From Magnolia sinica (Eukaryota > Streptophyta > Magnoliopsida > Magnoliales > Magnoliaceae), in contig NC_080574.1 of NCBI RefSeq assembly GCF_029962835.1, forward strand, positions 25,828,001 to 25,892,000: a stretch of 64,000 bases of DNA, written 5' to 3'. Both the position numbers and the translations under genes were made by a program. Under the pieces are notes generated by a model. That model had not been told where the DNA came from and did not search any database. It worked only from the letters and a program-made list of their open reading frames with translations. Below, one piece after another: positions 1 to 11,299 of this stretch (positions are counted from its first letter, which is position 1; each line of letters begins with the position of its first letter).

Positions 1-222
1 TGTTGCTACTTTAGTGTACTATGACGAAAGGCCTTGATTGGCCAAACTCAGTTACGCTAGGAAAGCAGCTTGATTAATTCCAAATTACACATCTGCGTGG
101 GGAAGATCCTGTGACAGCTACACCAAGTTTCTAGAACTATAAATACGCACTTAAAGACTTATCCTCCGGCAGTATCGAGTTATTTTTTATTAGACTTTTG
201 CAAACAGTATTTTTCTTAAAAA

Positions 223-259
<37 letters not shown>

Positions 260-599
260 TATTGCTTTGAATTGGTTTTAGTCGAAGTTTGTGAAAAATC
301 AAGTTTTCAGAATAACTCGATAAGTTGGATAAGTGCGTATGTTGGCCGAGTACTCCAGATCGGGAGTTAACTTCATCCGGTATTGTCATGTGGACTAGGA
401 CAGGCATTGCAAAGCTTGGGTTATTGAGTACTAGTTAGGTGGTCACTTAGTACTTAAGCACCTATGAGAAGATTATGGTGATCCAGCTGGTCTTACGCCT
501 CTGATTCTTTTGATCGCGATGTTTGGTTCTTTGATTGTTATTAGGCATGTTAGATGGATAAATTTATGTGTCTATCCCACAATGTGATTAAGTGGGAGA
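1..599 (+). mobile_element. 3' non-coding end of a Ty1/copia-like element (probable)
   Basis: No open frame is supported here. The segment ends at about 588-599 in a purine-rich AAGTGGGAGA followed directly by TGTTGG. In plant copia elements of the Angela/Tork type, a polypurine tract next to the 3' LTR has this form. I read the stretch as the region between the end of pol and the 3' LTR of a plus-strand element whose coding part lies before the window. The call rests on this one junction motif and on the composition. Confidence 0.35.
224..257. repeat. (AT)n microsatellite
   Basis: An uninterrupted alternating AT tract of about 34 bp lies inside the copia-like 3' region. Confidence 0.95.
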
Positions 600-1160
600 T
601 GTTGGACGTAGGCTAGTGGGGCCCACTTGTGAGCAATCACTAGTGGGTACGTCCCATGTTTTCTCCGATCTCTTCCTTTGAATTAAATTTCAAATTCAAA
701 TATAAATTTGATTTTTAATTGAAGATAGGGATTTGATCGGATTATTTGGCCTTATCCCAATCCCACCCAAACTCTCCTTCCTCTGTTGTAAAAAGGAATG
801 CGCTTCTCTCATGTAAAGCAATTGAGTCATACGATAAACCGAGAGTATACAGAGAGATATTGTGTGTGCTATAGTTTGTCCATTTTAGCTTGTCCTTGGG
901 ACGATTTGATCCATAGATCGCAATCCGGGGCTACTATATACCGTAGGATCAGAGGTGTGAATAGTTCCATCTGCTCCAGTAGTAGATAGGCGGGCCGTTG
1001 AAGCATCGTTCTTCTGCTTTGTGAAAGTTCTAAACTTCGTGTAGACCGTTAGATCTTGAGGGCTCACCTTCCGCGCTTCCCAATAGATTGGAGGAAGAAA
1101 CTCCCGTTTGAAATCCGCCATTAATAGCGGGTCTCCTTCCTCGTCAAGAAACAGCCGTCA
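600..1160 (+). mobile_element. Copia-like LTR remnant (probable)
   Basis: The segment begins TGTTGGACG immediately after a polypurine tract. It has a TATA-like GTAAAAAGG at about 788-797, and a GC-richer R/U5-like part follows. The 3' boundary is uncertain; I place it near the CA at about 1158. No second LTR is in the window to confirm it. Short open frames here show no protein-family similarity and are not called as genes. Confidence 0.3.
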
Positions 1161-1239
1161 TTGAGTTGTGTGGCCACTCAATTTCCATCAGGTGGGTTCA
1201 GCAAATCCTTGTTGAGCTAAGAATAGAAGAAGAACAGAG

Positions 1240-2010
1240 AAGGAAAGAAGAGAACAGAGGAGAAGAAATGAGAGGTCTGCCATGTGTGGCAGCAGCTCAA
1301 CCGAGCCGAGTTAGGTCCGATTCAGGCTAGAAATGGGGCCTGTTTGGGACTGGCTCGAGTGCTCTTGGATGCTTCTAGCAGCAGCAAAGGGAGAAAGAAA
1401 GTGAAAGAGAAGCAGAGAATGAGAAAGAAGAGAAGAAGAGAGAAAGAGGGGGCGGCCGATTTAATTATTGCCGCACTACTCAGGCAACCCGGACTAGTTT
1501 CGGACCAAGTTGGATCCGATCCAGGCTAGCAATAGGGCTGGTTTGGGCATGATTCGAGCACTGCTGGATGTTTCCAGCAGCAACTATGAGAGAAAGAAAG
1601 AAGAAGTGGGAGATAGGGAGTAGAGAGAGAAAGGATTCGAGGGTGCATGCTGCACCAGCTCGAGTTGAACCGAGTTCAAGCTGAGTCTGGCCAGGCTTGA
1701 CGCTCCATTACTGGATGATTCCAGCGGTAAGAAAATAGAAGAGAATAGAAAGGAGAAGAAGAAGAAGGAAAAGCAGGGAGTTGGGTTGGTTTTGCTGTCA
1801 AGTCAACTGGACTCGACTCGGTTGAGTCACAGCTCGAACCAATCAACTCTCTTGCTGGAGTTTCCTAGCATTAGGGGAAGAAGGAAGAAAAGAGAAAGAA
1901 AGGGAGAAAGAAAAGAGAAGGGAAGGTGAAGAAAGAAAGGGAAGAGAAAGAAGGAAGTTGAGTCGGGTTTAATGGCTACTGAGTTGACTCGGCCGAAACC
2001 GAGTCACCAC
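1240..2010. repeat. Purine-rich block with degenerate 130-200 bp repeats
   Basis: Tracts of GAGAAAG-type purines alternate with a repeated core containing variants of CCGAGTT, CAGGCTAG, CTCGAG and GCTGGATG-TTCCAGCAGC. Cores lie near 1300-1390, 1500-1590, 1660-1735 and 1795-1870, with decreasing similarity and spacing. A frame at 1284-1529 crosses one unit but resembles no protein, so I treat the block as non-coding. Confidence 0.6.
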
Positions 2011-2039
2011 TGTGCCGACAAGTGAAATTCATCGGGTCA

Positions 2040-3330
2040 AGCCAAGTTCGCATAGGTGAGTCAGCACTTCCTTCCCAAGCGAGACTTGTTTCAATATACT
2101 ATTGTCGTTATTGCCATTGTTATTAATGTTAACGATGATTAGCCAGTAATAGGTTATTTATGTCAAAACTAGTTATTTTATATGTAATAATATTTTATTT
2201 ACCGCCCTTAAACATTACCATTAAGGGTAGATCATAATATTTATTACCATTGTAATGCTTATTATTATCATGTAGCTACTATAAATTACATTGCTAGTAT
2301 TAATAGTGGTTTTACTACTATTGATATTACTAACATTGTGATTAATCACACATCGATTAGTGTTCGATCCTAGAAACTAAGTCCAAGGCTGAACTCTAGG
2401 ATGAAAACCTAGTTCTACGTCAATATACTATTTGTGCTAATGTTAATTATTATAAAGAAAATTGTAGTTATCAAGTAGTAGAATCTTATTTAACTCTCTT
2501 AAATATTATCCTTAATAGTAGATCTTAGTGTTTATTATCATCATTAGTGTTACTATAATTATTGCAATTATTAAATGTGGCTAACCATTGATAGGTTAAT
2601 TTTGCTAGTATTGGTTATTATAGATATTAGATATTAACATTAATCATACTATTCCTATTTTGTCATTGTAGGTTATTGATAATAAGATTAGCGTTATTAA
2701 TATTAATAGACAGTTATTATTTATTTTTATTCCATTCTAATATTATTACAATTTAATTATATGAGTTGAACTTCAAACCCTAAACCAAAGTCTAAGATTA
2801 GATTAATGAATAAAACCCTAAATCTAAATGATCCAAGCCATAGGTCATGATCCTAACCATAGATAACATATGAAACTTGGATCTAACCATACAAAATTTA
2901 TAATTCATGATAGGATTCGGTTCTAAGGGCGCAAGTACTTAGCGACACTAGAAGGTGATTCGGTTCATCAGGTGATGATTCTTCTCCTTGAGCTTTTCAT
3001 TTTCTCATTAATTTAAGTTATAGTCTTTATTTTAATTTGTAATTAATATCTCCATTTCATAGTCATATGTGTTAATTATTGGAATCGAATTGCTATATTA
3101 TATGCTTAATATTTATCCTGCAATTTGCTCATGCTTGTGAATTATTTGTGAATTGCTTATGGAACTTAAACTAGTACATCAGTAGAAAATCCCCACTTAT
3201 AAATATACACCCGTACTTGGGATATAACTCGATTGATGGTGATTGCAATGGACCTTCGATCTAGTGGTTATTGAGTGGTGGTTTAGATGGATCATTGATA
3301 TAGGCCTACCATCCGGGGTTGTTGTGTTAA
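2040..3330. other. AT-rich non-coding stretch
   Basis: This is low-complexity, AT-rich sequence with many TTATTA and ATTATT words and no supported gene. It leads into sequence that ends in a gypsy LTR-like terminus at about 4456, so part of it may be interior of a long LTR. No boundary is visible. Confidence 0.4.
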
Positions 3331-3372
3331 GTGGTTTTCAAGGATGGTATTTATTACATGGTTTTAATAATC

Positions 3373-3505
3373 ACCCTATGTGACTTAGTTTTGACATTTA
3401 CCCTATGTGGCTTGGTTTTGGTATTTGCCCTATGTGGCTCGATTTTGGTATTTGCCCTATGTGGCTCGATTTTGGTATTTACCTTATGTGGCTCGATGTA
3501 CCATT
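3373..3505 (+). repeat. 27-bp minisatellite, about 5 units
   Basis: The word CCTATGTGGCT recurs every 27 bp with GATTTTGGTATTT between copies. The period is a multiple of three, so it makes a short repetitive open frame (Leu/Cys/Gly-rich), which I regard as a by-product of the repeat. Confidence 0.85.
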
Positions 3506-3579
3506 TCTATACAACCATGTGATGGTAAGCCCATATACTGTAATATGATTGGTCACTAGTTGACGGATTTCCATTAAAC

Positions 3580-4456
3580 ATCTTAAGATAGTAATCTCAA
3601 GAGCCGGGGATGGTGGTATGGGACCTATGCACGAGTTGTCGGCCTACGCTGGTGACGAGCCCCCGTAGTGACATTGAGCTTATTTAAATTGGTTAATTAT
3701 AACTGGACTAATAATGATTTGGCTAATCATGCATACATGGCACAAACCAGCGTCTATCGCTAACGTACGTGATATACGATAGGCAGTCGTTACACCGCAC
3801 ATAGTATGCTTTCGTTGACGACTAGCCTCTGTCCAACTAGATGTTTTTCCCAGGTCGATGATTGCATGGGTGACAAGTCCAACTTCCACACGGATGTGCA
3901 TCCCCGGGGCGATGACTGCATTCACGCATCCATGCATCTAATAAGACCTGTATCATGTATTATTTTGTAAGCTTTGTTTTATAACTATGCTTACCTAATG
4001 CGGCAGTGTGTAATCTTGAGGGGAATTCACACTGAGTTGGCCACTCATCCATCAAATATACAACCGTACAGGTAGTACAGGTGGCTTAAGTGATATGCAG
4101 GTTCAAACTGATGAGGAGCCGTTATGATGGTCAAGGATGCGTGGTTGTACCTATCAAGGAAGTTGCGCGATCTTGTGGCTTTCGTTTGTATATTTCTTTT
4201 GTATTTCTCATGTATGTAAATCTTTTAATTGTTAATGTTGAGACATTGGTTTGTATAAGTCATTATGGGCAATCTCTTGTATATTCTGAATGTAATTGAA
4301 ATTTTTTCTTATGTTGATTTGTTCATTCTACGCTTATCTATTAACTCTGATGAAAAAAGAAAAAAAAGTTATGGAATTTGGTTCTCTATAAGTTAACACT
4401 CGGGTTTTTGGGAAACGGGTCGTGTACTCAGGTCTTGAAGAGTCGGGGCGTTACAG
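3580..4456 (+). mobile_element. 3' part of a Ty3/gypsy-type LTR (probable)
   Basis: The segment ends in GAGTCGGGGCGTTACA, nearly the inverse of the TGTCACGCCCCGAACTC that opens the LTR-like sequence at 9012. Short inverted termini of this kind are typical of gypsy LTRs of the Tekay/Del type. The preceding T-rich part has words common in the R/U5 region of such LTRs. No gag-pol, primer-binding site or partner LTR is attached, so this is at best a fragment. The 5' limit is arbitrary. Confidence 0.4.
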
Positions 4457-5430
4457 GAATTCACCGCGAAATGCATGGAATTGACTGAGAAGTGAAGTGA
4501 ATTGACTGTGAAATAGATGGAATTGACCGTGAAATAGAAGGAATTGACCGTGAAGTGAAGGGAATTCACCGTGAAATGCATTGAATTGACTGTGAAGTGA
4601 AAGGAACTGACCACGAAATGCATGGAATTGACCGTGAAGTGAAGGGAATTCGCCATAATTCACCGCGAAATGCATGGAATTGCCCGCGAAGTGAAGGGAA
4701 TTGACCGCAAAATGAATGGAATTGACCATAAAGTGAAGGGAATTCACTACGAAATGCATGAAATTGACCATGAAGTGAAGGGAATTCACCACAAAATGCA
4801 TAAAATTAACCGTGAAGTGAAGGGAATTTGCCAGAATTGACTGCGAAGTGAAAGGAATTGACCGCAAAATGCATGGAATTGACTGTGAAGTGAAGGGAAT
4901 TGACCGCGAAATGTATGGAATTGACCGTGAAGTGAAGGGAATTGACCACGAAATGTATGAAATTGACAGTGAAATGAAGGGAATTCACCGAAATTCGCCA
5001 CAAAATGCATGGAATTGACCGCGAAGTGCATGTAATTGACCATGAAGTGAAGGGAATTCACCGCGAAATGCATGGAATTGACCGCGAAATGCATGGAATT
5101 GACCATGAAGTGAAGGGAATTCACCGAAATTTACCGCAAAATGCATGGAATTGACCGTGAAGTGAAGGAAATTCACCGCAAAATGCATGAAATTAACTGT
5201 GAAGTGAAGGGAATTGACCACGAAATACATGGAATTGACCATGAAGTGAAGGGAATTGACCGCGAAATGCATGGAATTGACCGTGAAGTGAATGAAATTC
5301 ATCGAAATTCACCACGAAATGCATCGAATTGACCGTGAAGTTAATGAAATTGACTGCGAAGTGAATGAAATGAATGAAATTGACCACGAACTGATTAAAA
5401 TTGACCGCGAAGTAAATGAAATAGATTTTT
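4457..5430. repeat. 21-bp minisatellite array (about 45 units)
   Basis: Units close to GAATTGACCGCGAAATGCATG repeat every 20-21 bp. GAATTCACC and GAATTGACC variants alternate with GAAATGCATG and GAAGTGAAGG variants, which gives a partial 42-bp superperiod. The array starts at the end of the LTR-like fragment and decays past 5380. Because the period is seven codons, several frames are open on both strands and read as repetitive peptides (HFTVNSMHFAVNS type). They reflect the repeat and are not genes. Confidence 0.92.
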
Positions 5431-5764
5431 GACCATCGACCTGATGGAATGTTAGAAAATAACTAGGTTAGTTGGCTAAAGTAGCTTCTCCTACCCTAAA
5501 ATTATATATGGTACATCAATTAACTCATTCTAGTTTAGGAGATATGCTTATTCAATGAATAAAGAAAGAAATGAATAAAAAGAGAGAAAAATATTTTTAT
5601 AAGCTTATATATATATATATATGAGAAAAATGTAGGGGAAAAAAGTTTTCCTTGCAAATAAAAAAATTAAAAAAATTAAAAAAAAATTGCCAAACTGCCG
5701 CAATACTACTGCCGGTACCGTGGTAGTGCCGAAGCAAACTGGCTGTATTTTTATTTTATTTTTT

Positions 5765-6245
5765 GCCGATGTAATCCCCATTGCTTTTGTGGGTCCCATC
5801 ATGAGGTCTGTGTTATATCCAAACCATCCTTGTATTTGGTGAGCTCATATTAAAGATTAGATGAAAAATAAGACAAATCTAACTATCAAGTGGACCACAC
5901 TGTAAAAGGCAGTGGGGAATTAAACGTCTACCATTGAAACCCCTTAAGGGGTTACAAAAGTTTTAGATCAATATGAAATTTGTTTTTCCTCTTCATCCGG
6001 TCTTTGTGACCTTATGAATAGATGGGATGGAAAGTAAATGTTATGGTGGGCCTACAAAATTTTTAACGGTGAAAATCAAATTTCCCGCTGTTATTTGTGG
6101 TGTGGTCCTGTTGATCTTTGGATATGAATTTTTTATTATTTTTTATTTTTTTGATAATGCTCTGAAATGCTTTCGAAATATGGATGAACGTTTTGGATAT
6201 AATAAATACATAACTGTGGGCCCCATGTAACTCTGACCTCTTTTG
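5765..6245. mobile_element. Long-TIR MITE, family M, copy 1
   Basis: Left arm (5768-5834) and right arm (6182-6240) are inverted repeats of each other: GTGGGTCCCATCATGAGG and ATATCCAAACCATCC at the left match, in reverse complement, GGATATAATAAATACATA and GTGGGCCCCAT at the right. The body has no coding capacity. It shares words such as CAAGTGGACCACAC, AAGTTTTAGATCAA and TGACCTTATGAA with copies at 6292, 7041 and 13136. The superfamily is uncertain; the long TIRs would suit Mutator-like or fold-back types. Confidence 0.7.
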
Positions 6246-6291
6246 AACGGAAGTTGATTGGCTAACGTACCTCACACTTGCTATATAGCTG

Positions 6292-6775
6292 CTGTATTGA
6301 TGTCAGCAAACTCCTTGGATCTGATCATGAGGTATGTGTTGTATCGAAACCATCCATTTATTTGGCGAGCTCATCTGAAGGCTTGAAAAGAAAAATAAGA
6401 TAGATCTAACTATCAAGTGGACCACACTGTAAAAAGCAGTGGGGGATTGAACATCTACCACTGAAACCCTTTTTGGGGTCACAGAAGTTTTAGATCAATA
6501 TGAAATTTGGTTTTCCTCTTAATTTAGGTTTTTATGATCTTATGAACAAATTAGATGGAAAATAAACGTTATAGTCAGCCCTAAAAATTGTTTATCAGTG
6601 AAAATCATTATCTCCGCCGCTATTTTTGGTGTAGTCCAAATCATTCGTGGATTTGATTTTTTTTTTTTTTCTGGACAATACTCTAAAATGAACTCTAAAA
6701 ATGAATGAACTGTGTAGATATAATAAATACATTACTGTGGCGCCATTTAACTTTGATTTCATTTGAACCGTTCGT
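6292..6775. mobile_element. Long-TIR MITE, family M, copy 2
   Basis: It is a close relative of copy 1 in the same orientation. The left arm runs through ATCATGAGGTATGTGTTG and AAACCATCC, and the right arm through GTAGATATAATAAATACA. It has the same internal words, with a T-rich tract at about 6658-6671. The exact ends are not defined. Confidence 0.65.
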
Positions 6776-7040
6776 ACAACTCTGAGATGGAGTGTCAGTG
6801 CTTGTCTTCGCACGACATGTACCTCCATCAATTGGTTGGTGTGTGGTACAGTAGCCAATCCGCTTCCTTTTAAACCGTTTGTACAACTCGGAGTTCAAGG
6901 AGTGTCAGCGCTAGTCTTCGCACCAGCCAATCCGCTTCGGGAAGAAATGGCGAGGTACTTTGGTCCAGTTAAAAGTCGCCTAGCGTACGGTAGGAAAAAA
7001 CTTGAAAAAATAAGGACGGATGTTAAGTAGCGAGTTGACT

Positions 7041-7478
7041 ACTGAAGTCACGTCACCAAGTTCAATAGGCCCGATGTATGTATGGTATCCACACCGTCCA
7101 TCCATTTTGAGATATCATTTTAGGGCATAACATAAAGAATAAAGAATGAGACAAATAAAAAGCTATAGTGGACCCACCACAGGAAACAGTGAGAGAGTAA
7201 TTTCCACCGTTGAAACTTTCCTAAGACCCACCATAATGTTTATTTGAAATACAACCAATTTAAAGTTAAAAAGACATGAAATAAGGGAAAAAAACAAATA
7301 ACATCTTGATCTGAAACTTTCATGGCCTTTGGAAGTTTTTAATGGTGACACTGGAGCTTTGGATTTAACTCATTCTTTGGATATTGCCCTAAAATGATCT
7401 CTCGGGTGGATGAAAGGTGTGGATACAAAACATACATCATGGTGGGGCCCACTAAAGTTGGTGACATCACTTCAGTAT
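7041..7478. mobile_element. Long-TIR MITE, family M, copy 3
   Basis: This copy has the clearest arms. The left one (7041-7126) begins ACTGAAGTCACGTCACCAA and ends ATCATTTTAGGGCA. The right one (7387-7478) begins TGCCCTAAAATGAT and ends TTGGTGACATCACTTCAGT. The two pair as a TIR of about 85 bp with few mismatches. The body is non-coding. I could not identify a convincing target-site duplication by eye. Confidence 0.8.
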
Positions 7479-7564
7479 TGAGTCTTGTTACTCAACCTGT
7501 CAGTAGCTAATCCGTGCCCATAAAAGACCGCTTCACTATCCATTTGTCTGTGTACGCTGGGCAC

Positions 7565-8169
7565 TAGGGGTGCACACGGGTCGGTTCGGTCCGGTTCTGG
7601 GGTGAAACCGGAACCGAACCGTTCCTAACGGTTCTAGGATTTTCATAACCGGAACCAGACCGTTAGCACCCTAGAACCGAACCGAACCGTGAAAACCGGT
7701 TCGGTTCCGGATCGATTCCACGGATCTGGGCTTTTTAAAATCCAGCCCACTTGATACACATTCAATATGGAAAAAAAATGGACGAAGGTTCTATGACAGC
7801 TGGGATGTTCCAAGATTGGATATTTTCAGGAGCAAGGTTCTTCTACTTTGGTGTCCATCGAATCAACGATCATGATTGCTGGATTGTGGCCCTACAGAAG
7901 TGCAGATTGAGGGCCCCAGGTCACCTTGCTGGTGAGCATCCGCAATCGAGATCGTCGGTTATAGTCTTACGTGTATGCTAATCACTTAATCTATGAATTT
8001 TAACGAAGGAAGATGCTTTTTTACTTGATGGGTTCTACTTTCTAGAATTTGATATCAACAGTATAATCAGTTTATCCAGTGTACATTAACAGGATAGGTC
8101 CCACAGGTTAATTTTTGACGCGGGCATGAGAGAGAGAGAGAGGGCAGGGGGCCTGGGTAGCCGCACGCA

Positions 8170-8212
<43 letters not shown>

Positions 8213-8782
8213 GGGTTTTTTTTCTTTTTAAATTGTAGTTCGATTTCATGGTTCGGTTTCACGATTTGGATCCACGGTTCGGTTCGGATCTACATGCCCC
8301 TAAATCGGAACCGAACTGTATTAATGCGGGGGCATTTTCACACTGGGCTCAAGTGGGGGTCGCTTGTGGGATGCAGGGGCACACTTGGGGTGGGTGCGGC
8401 CCACGGAAGAGGTCTCGTGTTTGAGACTCCTTACTAGCGGTGATTAATGTGCATTTCACACCAAGCTCGAGTGGGGTAGCCCATGGGAAGCGGGGACACA
8501 CTCAGGGTGGGCGGCCCATGTGATTTGGGGCCCACGAAGGGGGTTCGGTCGAGGTCCTAACCCATGCGATGTGGGGCTTAGGCTATGAGATAAAGGGATT
8601 AATTCGCCATACTCTAATAGCTCGAGCTTTTAGAGCAAGTGGTTACTTGTCCTGCATCACGTATCCAACGGTTTTTTGAAATTTGGAACCGGAACCGGTG
8701 CACTCTAGAACCGGACCAAACCGGACTGTTGGATCGGTTCCAGTCCGGTTCCACGGTCCTACCGATTCGATGTGCACCCCTA
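7565..8782. mobile_element. Non-autonomous hAT-like element with 8-bp TSD
   Basis: The element starts TAGGGGTGCACACGG and ends with the inverse CGATGTGCACCCCTA. The flanks are CTGGGCAC (7557-7564) and CTGGGCGC (8783-8790), an 8-bp target duplication with one mismatch, as expected for hAT. Subterminal regions are packed with GGTTCGGTTC and CCGGAACC motifs on both strands, a usual hAT subterminal pattern. No transposase is present. Inside are two (GA)n tracts and, at about 8330-8600, two related GTGGGG/GGCCCA-rich segments that may be nested insertions. Confidence 0.82.
8127..8209. repeat. Two (GA)n microsatellites
   Basis: Short AGAGAG tracts at about 8127-8143 and 8173-8209 lie inside the hAT-like element. 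The open frames across them on both strands come from the repeat. Confidence 0.9.
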
Positions 8783-9011
8783 CTGGGCGCACACGAGTAT
8801 TCTAATTGCCTGATACTTTTTAGCAAAAAGATCTGACCTAGGTGGGCCACTTGATTAAAAGTTAGGATCTCCGGCACGGGTGCTCCGATTCGCACATTTG
8901 ACTGCCAGTGGTTTGCTACTCGCGTGCTTAGCAAGAAATCGGATTGCGTACTGGGTACCCAGTACACTTTATCATATTGGGTTAAATCTTTGAGGCCACC
9001 ATTAATGTAAT

Positions 9012-10440
9012 TGTCACGCCCCGAACTCGGAAACCGGGCTTACAAAATTCCCGATCGCCGAATCCAGCGCCGACAGCCTCCGTAGAACCCCATTCTCGGC
9101 TCCCGGTACCCATTTACCAGGTTCTGATCCTGGGATGCTAAAAGGAGGATTTCAAATCATCAGTTCAATTGTAATGAGCATAACCAAAAGCATAACTACG
9201 AACAATAAACATAAGAACACCATCACAAAATCTACTATGATCAAAAACTTTAAGTACAATGCGTCTGAAGGAAAATACAAGATAGTGATAATAACAGGAA
9301 CTCCAAAAGCTCGACTACACGCTCCAACTCTGACGAGGCTACGGCTGCGTCCTGGAATCACCTGCACGCATCAATCGTGCATAAGCTTATAGAAAGCTTA
9401 GAGGGTGGTGTAAGTGTGTGCGTAATATAGGTGTGCTCAGAATGTAAGGTCAGAGTAATGCGGAATCATGGTGATGAGTATATGAATGCAATCAGCCATA
9501 CCAAGGCCATGCGATGCAGAATGCAAGTCAAGCATGTCAATCCTCATCCACATATCAATGTAGCTACTCACTAGAGCATCAAATCAGTGTGGTTCTCAGT
9601 ATGGATAATCACCGGGGTCAAGTACACTCTACGCTAGCTTACCGCCCCTATCCGGACGCACAACTGGGAGGGTGGAAGAGACCTCACTATCCGCCTGCCA
9701 ATATCGGGCCCGGCTCGTCGATAGCGGACCGATTCCTCAAGCTGGTCAAACTCAACCTAGAAATTACCCCCTCACTCAGGCAGGTAAGGTCACACCCATT
9801 TCCAACCGACCACGACACAGTGGGAGACGCGGCCTACTGGTATACGGCCCTCGCGCGCTCGTGTATCCACTCGGTCTCGATGTTGGAGTCATCCTCTGGT
9901 ACCATTGGGTTTAGGGATTTTCACCCAGGGACATCTATGGCGCCCGTCTGCTAGAACCAAATATTTTCGGTATCCAATCCTACCATCCACGATGTGTCTG
10001 TCGAGGCTATGGCCCTGATGTTGCTAGGAAATACAGTAACTACAATCATACAAATGCAAGTGCATGAGTCACACTACCAGTCATGCAACAGTCCTACGTG
10101 TACCATGCATTTATATGGGGCAACTCTGCCTATCAGGGAGCCCATAAACAGTCTGCCCAAGGGCATATGTTATGATCGGTCACTCCTCATATCAGGCATA
10201 CATATGATGCGTATGATCATGAATCATGGATCTATACTAAAAATGTATAAAGAAATCGGCTCTGATCAAAACAAAGATGGGCCTAGACGGCCTACACATT
10301 ACAGTATGGGCCTATTAATGGGCCTTAGGGAGAGTGACAATACGGACATTTAACCAACATTGTACTTGCAATATGGACGTCAAACCAACATTGTTCCCAA
10401 GGCATAGCCCACTATAATAGTCAACACATGAACCATGGTA
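9012..10440 (+). mobile_element. Gypsy LTR-like sequence beginning TGTCACGCCCC
   Basis: The sequence begins TGTCACGCCCCGAACTCGG then AAACCGGGCT, a form common at gypsy LTR starts in plants. A GC-richer middle (9600-9960) carries a 146-codon frame at 9514-9954 that resembles no protein; I treat it as non-coding LTR. At 10315-10400 it contains GGGCCTTAGGGAGAG, GGACATTTAACCAACATTG and a second GGACGTCAAACCAACATTG. The same words make up the type B satellite at 42.6-64 kb, so this copy is a relative of the satellite's LTR-derived half. The right end is not defined. Confidence 0.5.
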
Positions 10441-10720
10441 GAATCACGTTGTAATGGGCCTTATATAGATCTTGTTGGGCCTCGACCCAAGGGCCCAAAT
10501 ACATCAAATGGGCCTCAAACCATGGGCTCATATATCTCAAGTGGGCCTTAGTGAGCAGGCCACAAATACATCAAACTGGGCCTAATCACACGAGCCTTAC
10601 ATACTCCACAATAGGCCTCATAATATGGGCCTTATACAAGTCAAGGTAGGCCTCAACAAGGACCACCAATACATCAAGGTGGGCCTCAACAATGGGCCTT
10701 AAATTATCTCCAAAATGGTT
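10440..10720. repeat. Degenerate repeats of about 35 bp rich in GGGCCT
   Basis: Words such as GGGCCTCAA, GGGCCTTA and ACATCAA recur roughly every 30-40 bp, with drift. There is no coding signal. The block bridges the LTR-like segment and the MITE-derived minisatellite that follows. Confidence 0.55.
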
Positions 10721-10789
10721 GGACAGTTGGATGAAACACATACATCATGGTGGAGCCCACTCTAATGGAGGGTATGGTTTACAATACAC

Positions 10790-11290
10790 ACATAAGTGGG
10801 TCCCATGTGGGGCCTACCATAATGTTTAATTCCCATCCAACCCATTGATAAGGTCATTCAGACCGGGGCCCATAGTAATGTTTATTTTCTAAGCAACCTA
10901 GGGCCCAACATAATGTTTATTTTCCAACCAACTGTTCATAAGGTCATGTGGACCAGGGTAGGGCCCACTATAATATTTATTTATCATCCAATCTATTCAT
11001 AAGATCACGTGGACCAGAGGAGGGCCCACTGGACTGGGCCCCACTGCACTGTTTATATGACACCCAAACTGTTCATAAGGTCACTCAAACCTAGGCCCAC
11101 TGTACTATTTATTTGTCATCCATCTGTTCATAAGGTCACGTGGACCAGGCCGATCACGTGGACCGGGGGGGTAGGGCCCACCACAATGTTTATTTGCATC
11201 CAGACCTGGTCCGGTCACGTGGACCAGGGGCGTCCACTGGAATGTTTATTTGCCACCTAAACCATTCATAGGGTCACGGTTTGGGGGCCC
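10790..11290. repeat. Minisatellite built from an internal MITE segment
   Basis: About seven degenerate units of roughly 60-80 bp contain AATGTTTATTT, a CATCCAA-like word, TTCATAAGGTCA, CGTGGACCAGG and GGGCCCAC in that order. The same order, reverse-complemented, is found once inside the family M MITE at 13136 (TGACCTTAAGAAG, TTGGATGACAAATAAACAT). The array therefore looks like local amplification of one internal MITE segment. Confidence 0.6.
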
Positions 11291-11299
11291 ACTATGATA

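Noticed and set aside
3373-3505. CRISPR-like array
   Set aside because: The 27-bp repeats are contiguous without unique spacers, and the sequence is a plant genome; it is a plain minisatellite.
4393-5387. Several overlapping minus-strand frames encoding HFTVNSMHFAVNS-type repeats
   Set aside because: The 21-bp period is a multiple of three, so frames stay open by repetition; the same happens on the plus strand. There is no start context, promoter or non-repeat domain.
8067-8249. Serine/leucine repeat protein
   Set aside because: It is a (GA)n microsatellite read in the minus sense inside a hAT-like element.
4457-9011. A full gypsy element with LTRs ending at 4456 and starting at 9012
   Set aside because: There is no primer site after 4456, no polypurine tract before 9012 and no gag-pol between; the contents are a minisatellite, MITEs and a hAT-like element.
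9514-9954. 146-codon plus-strand frame
   Set aside because: It lies in LTR-like sequence, overlaps another open frame, has no domain, and its composition follows local GC content.
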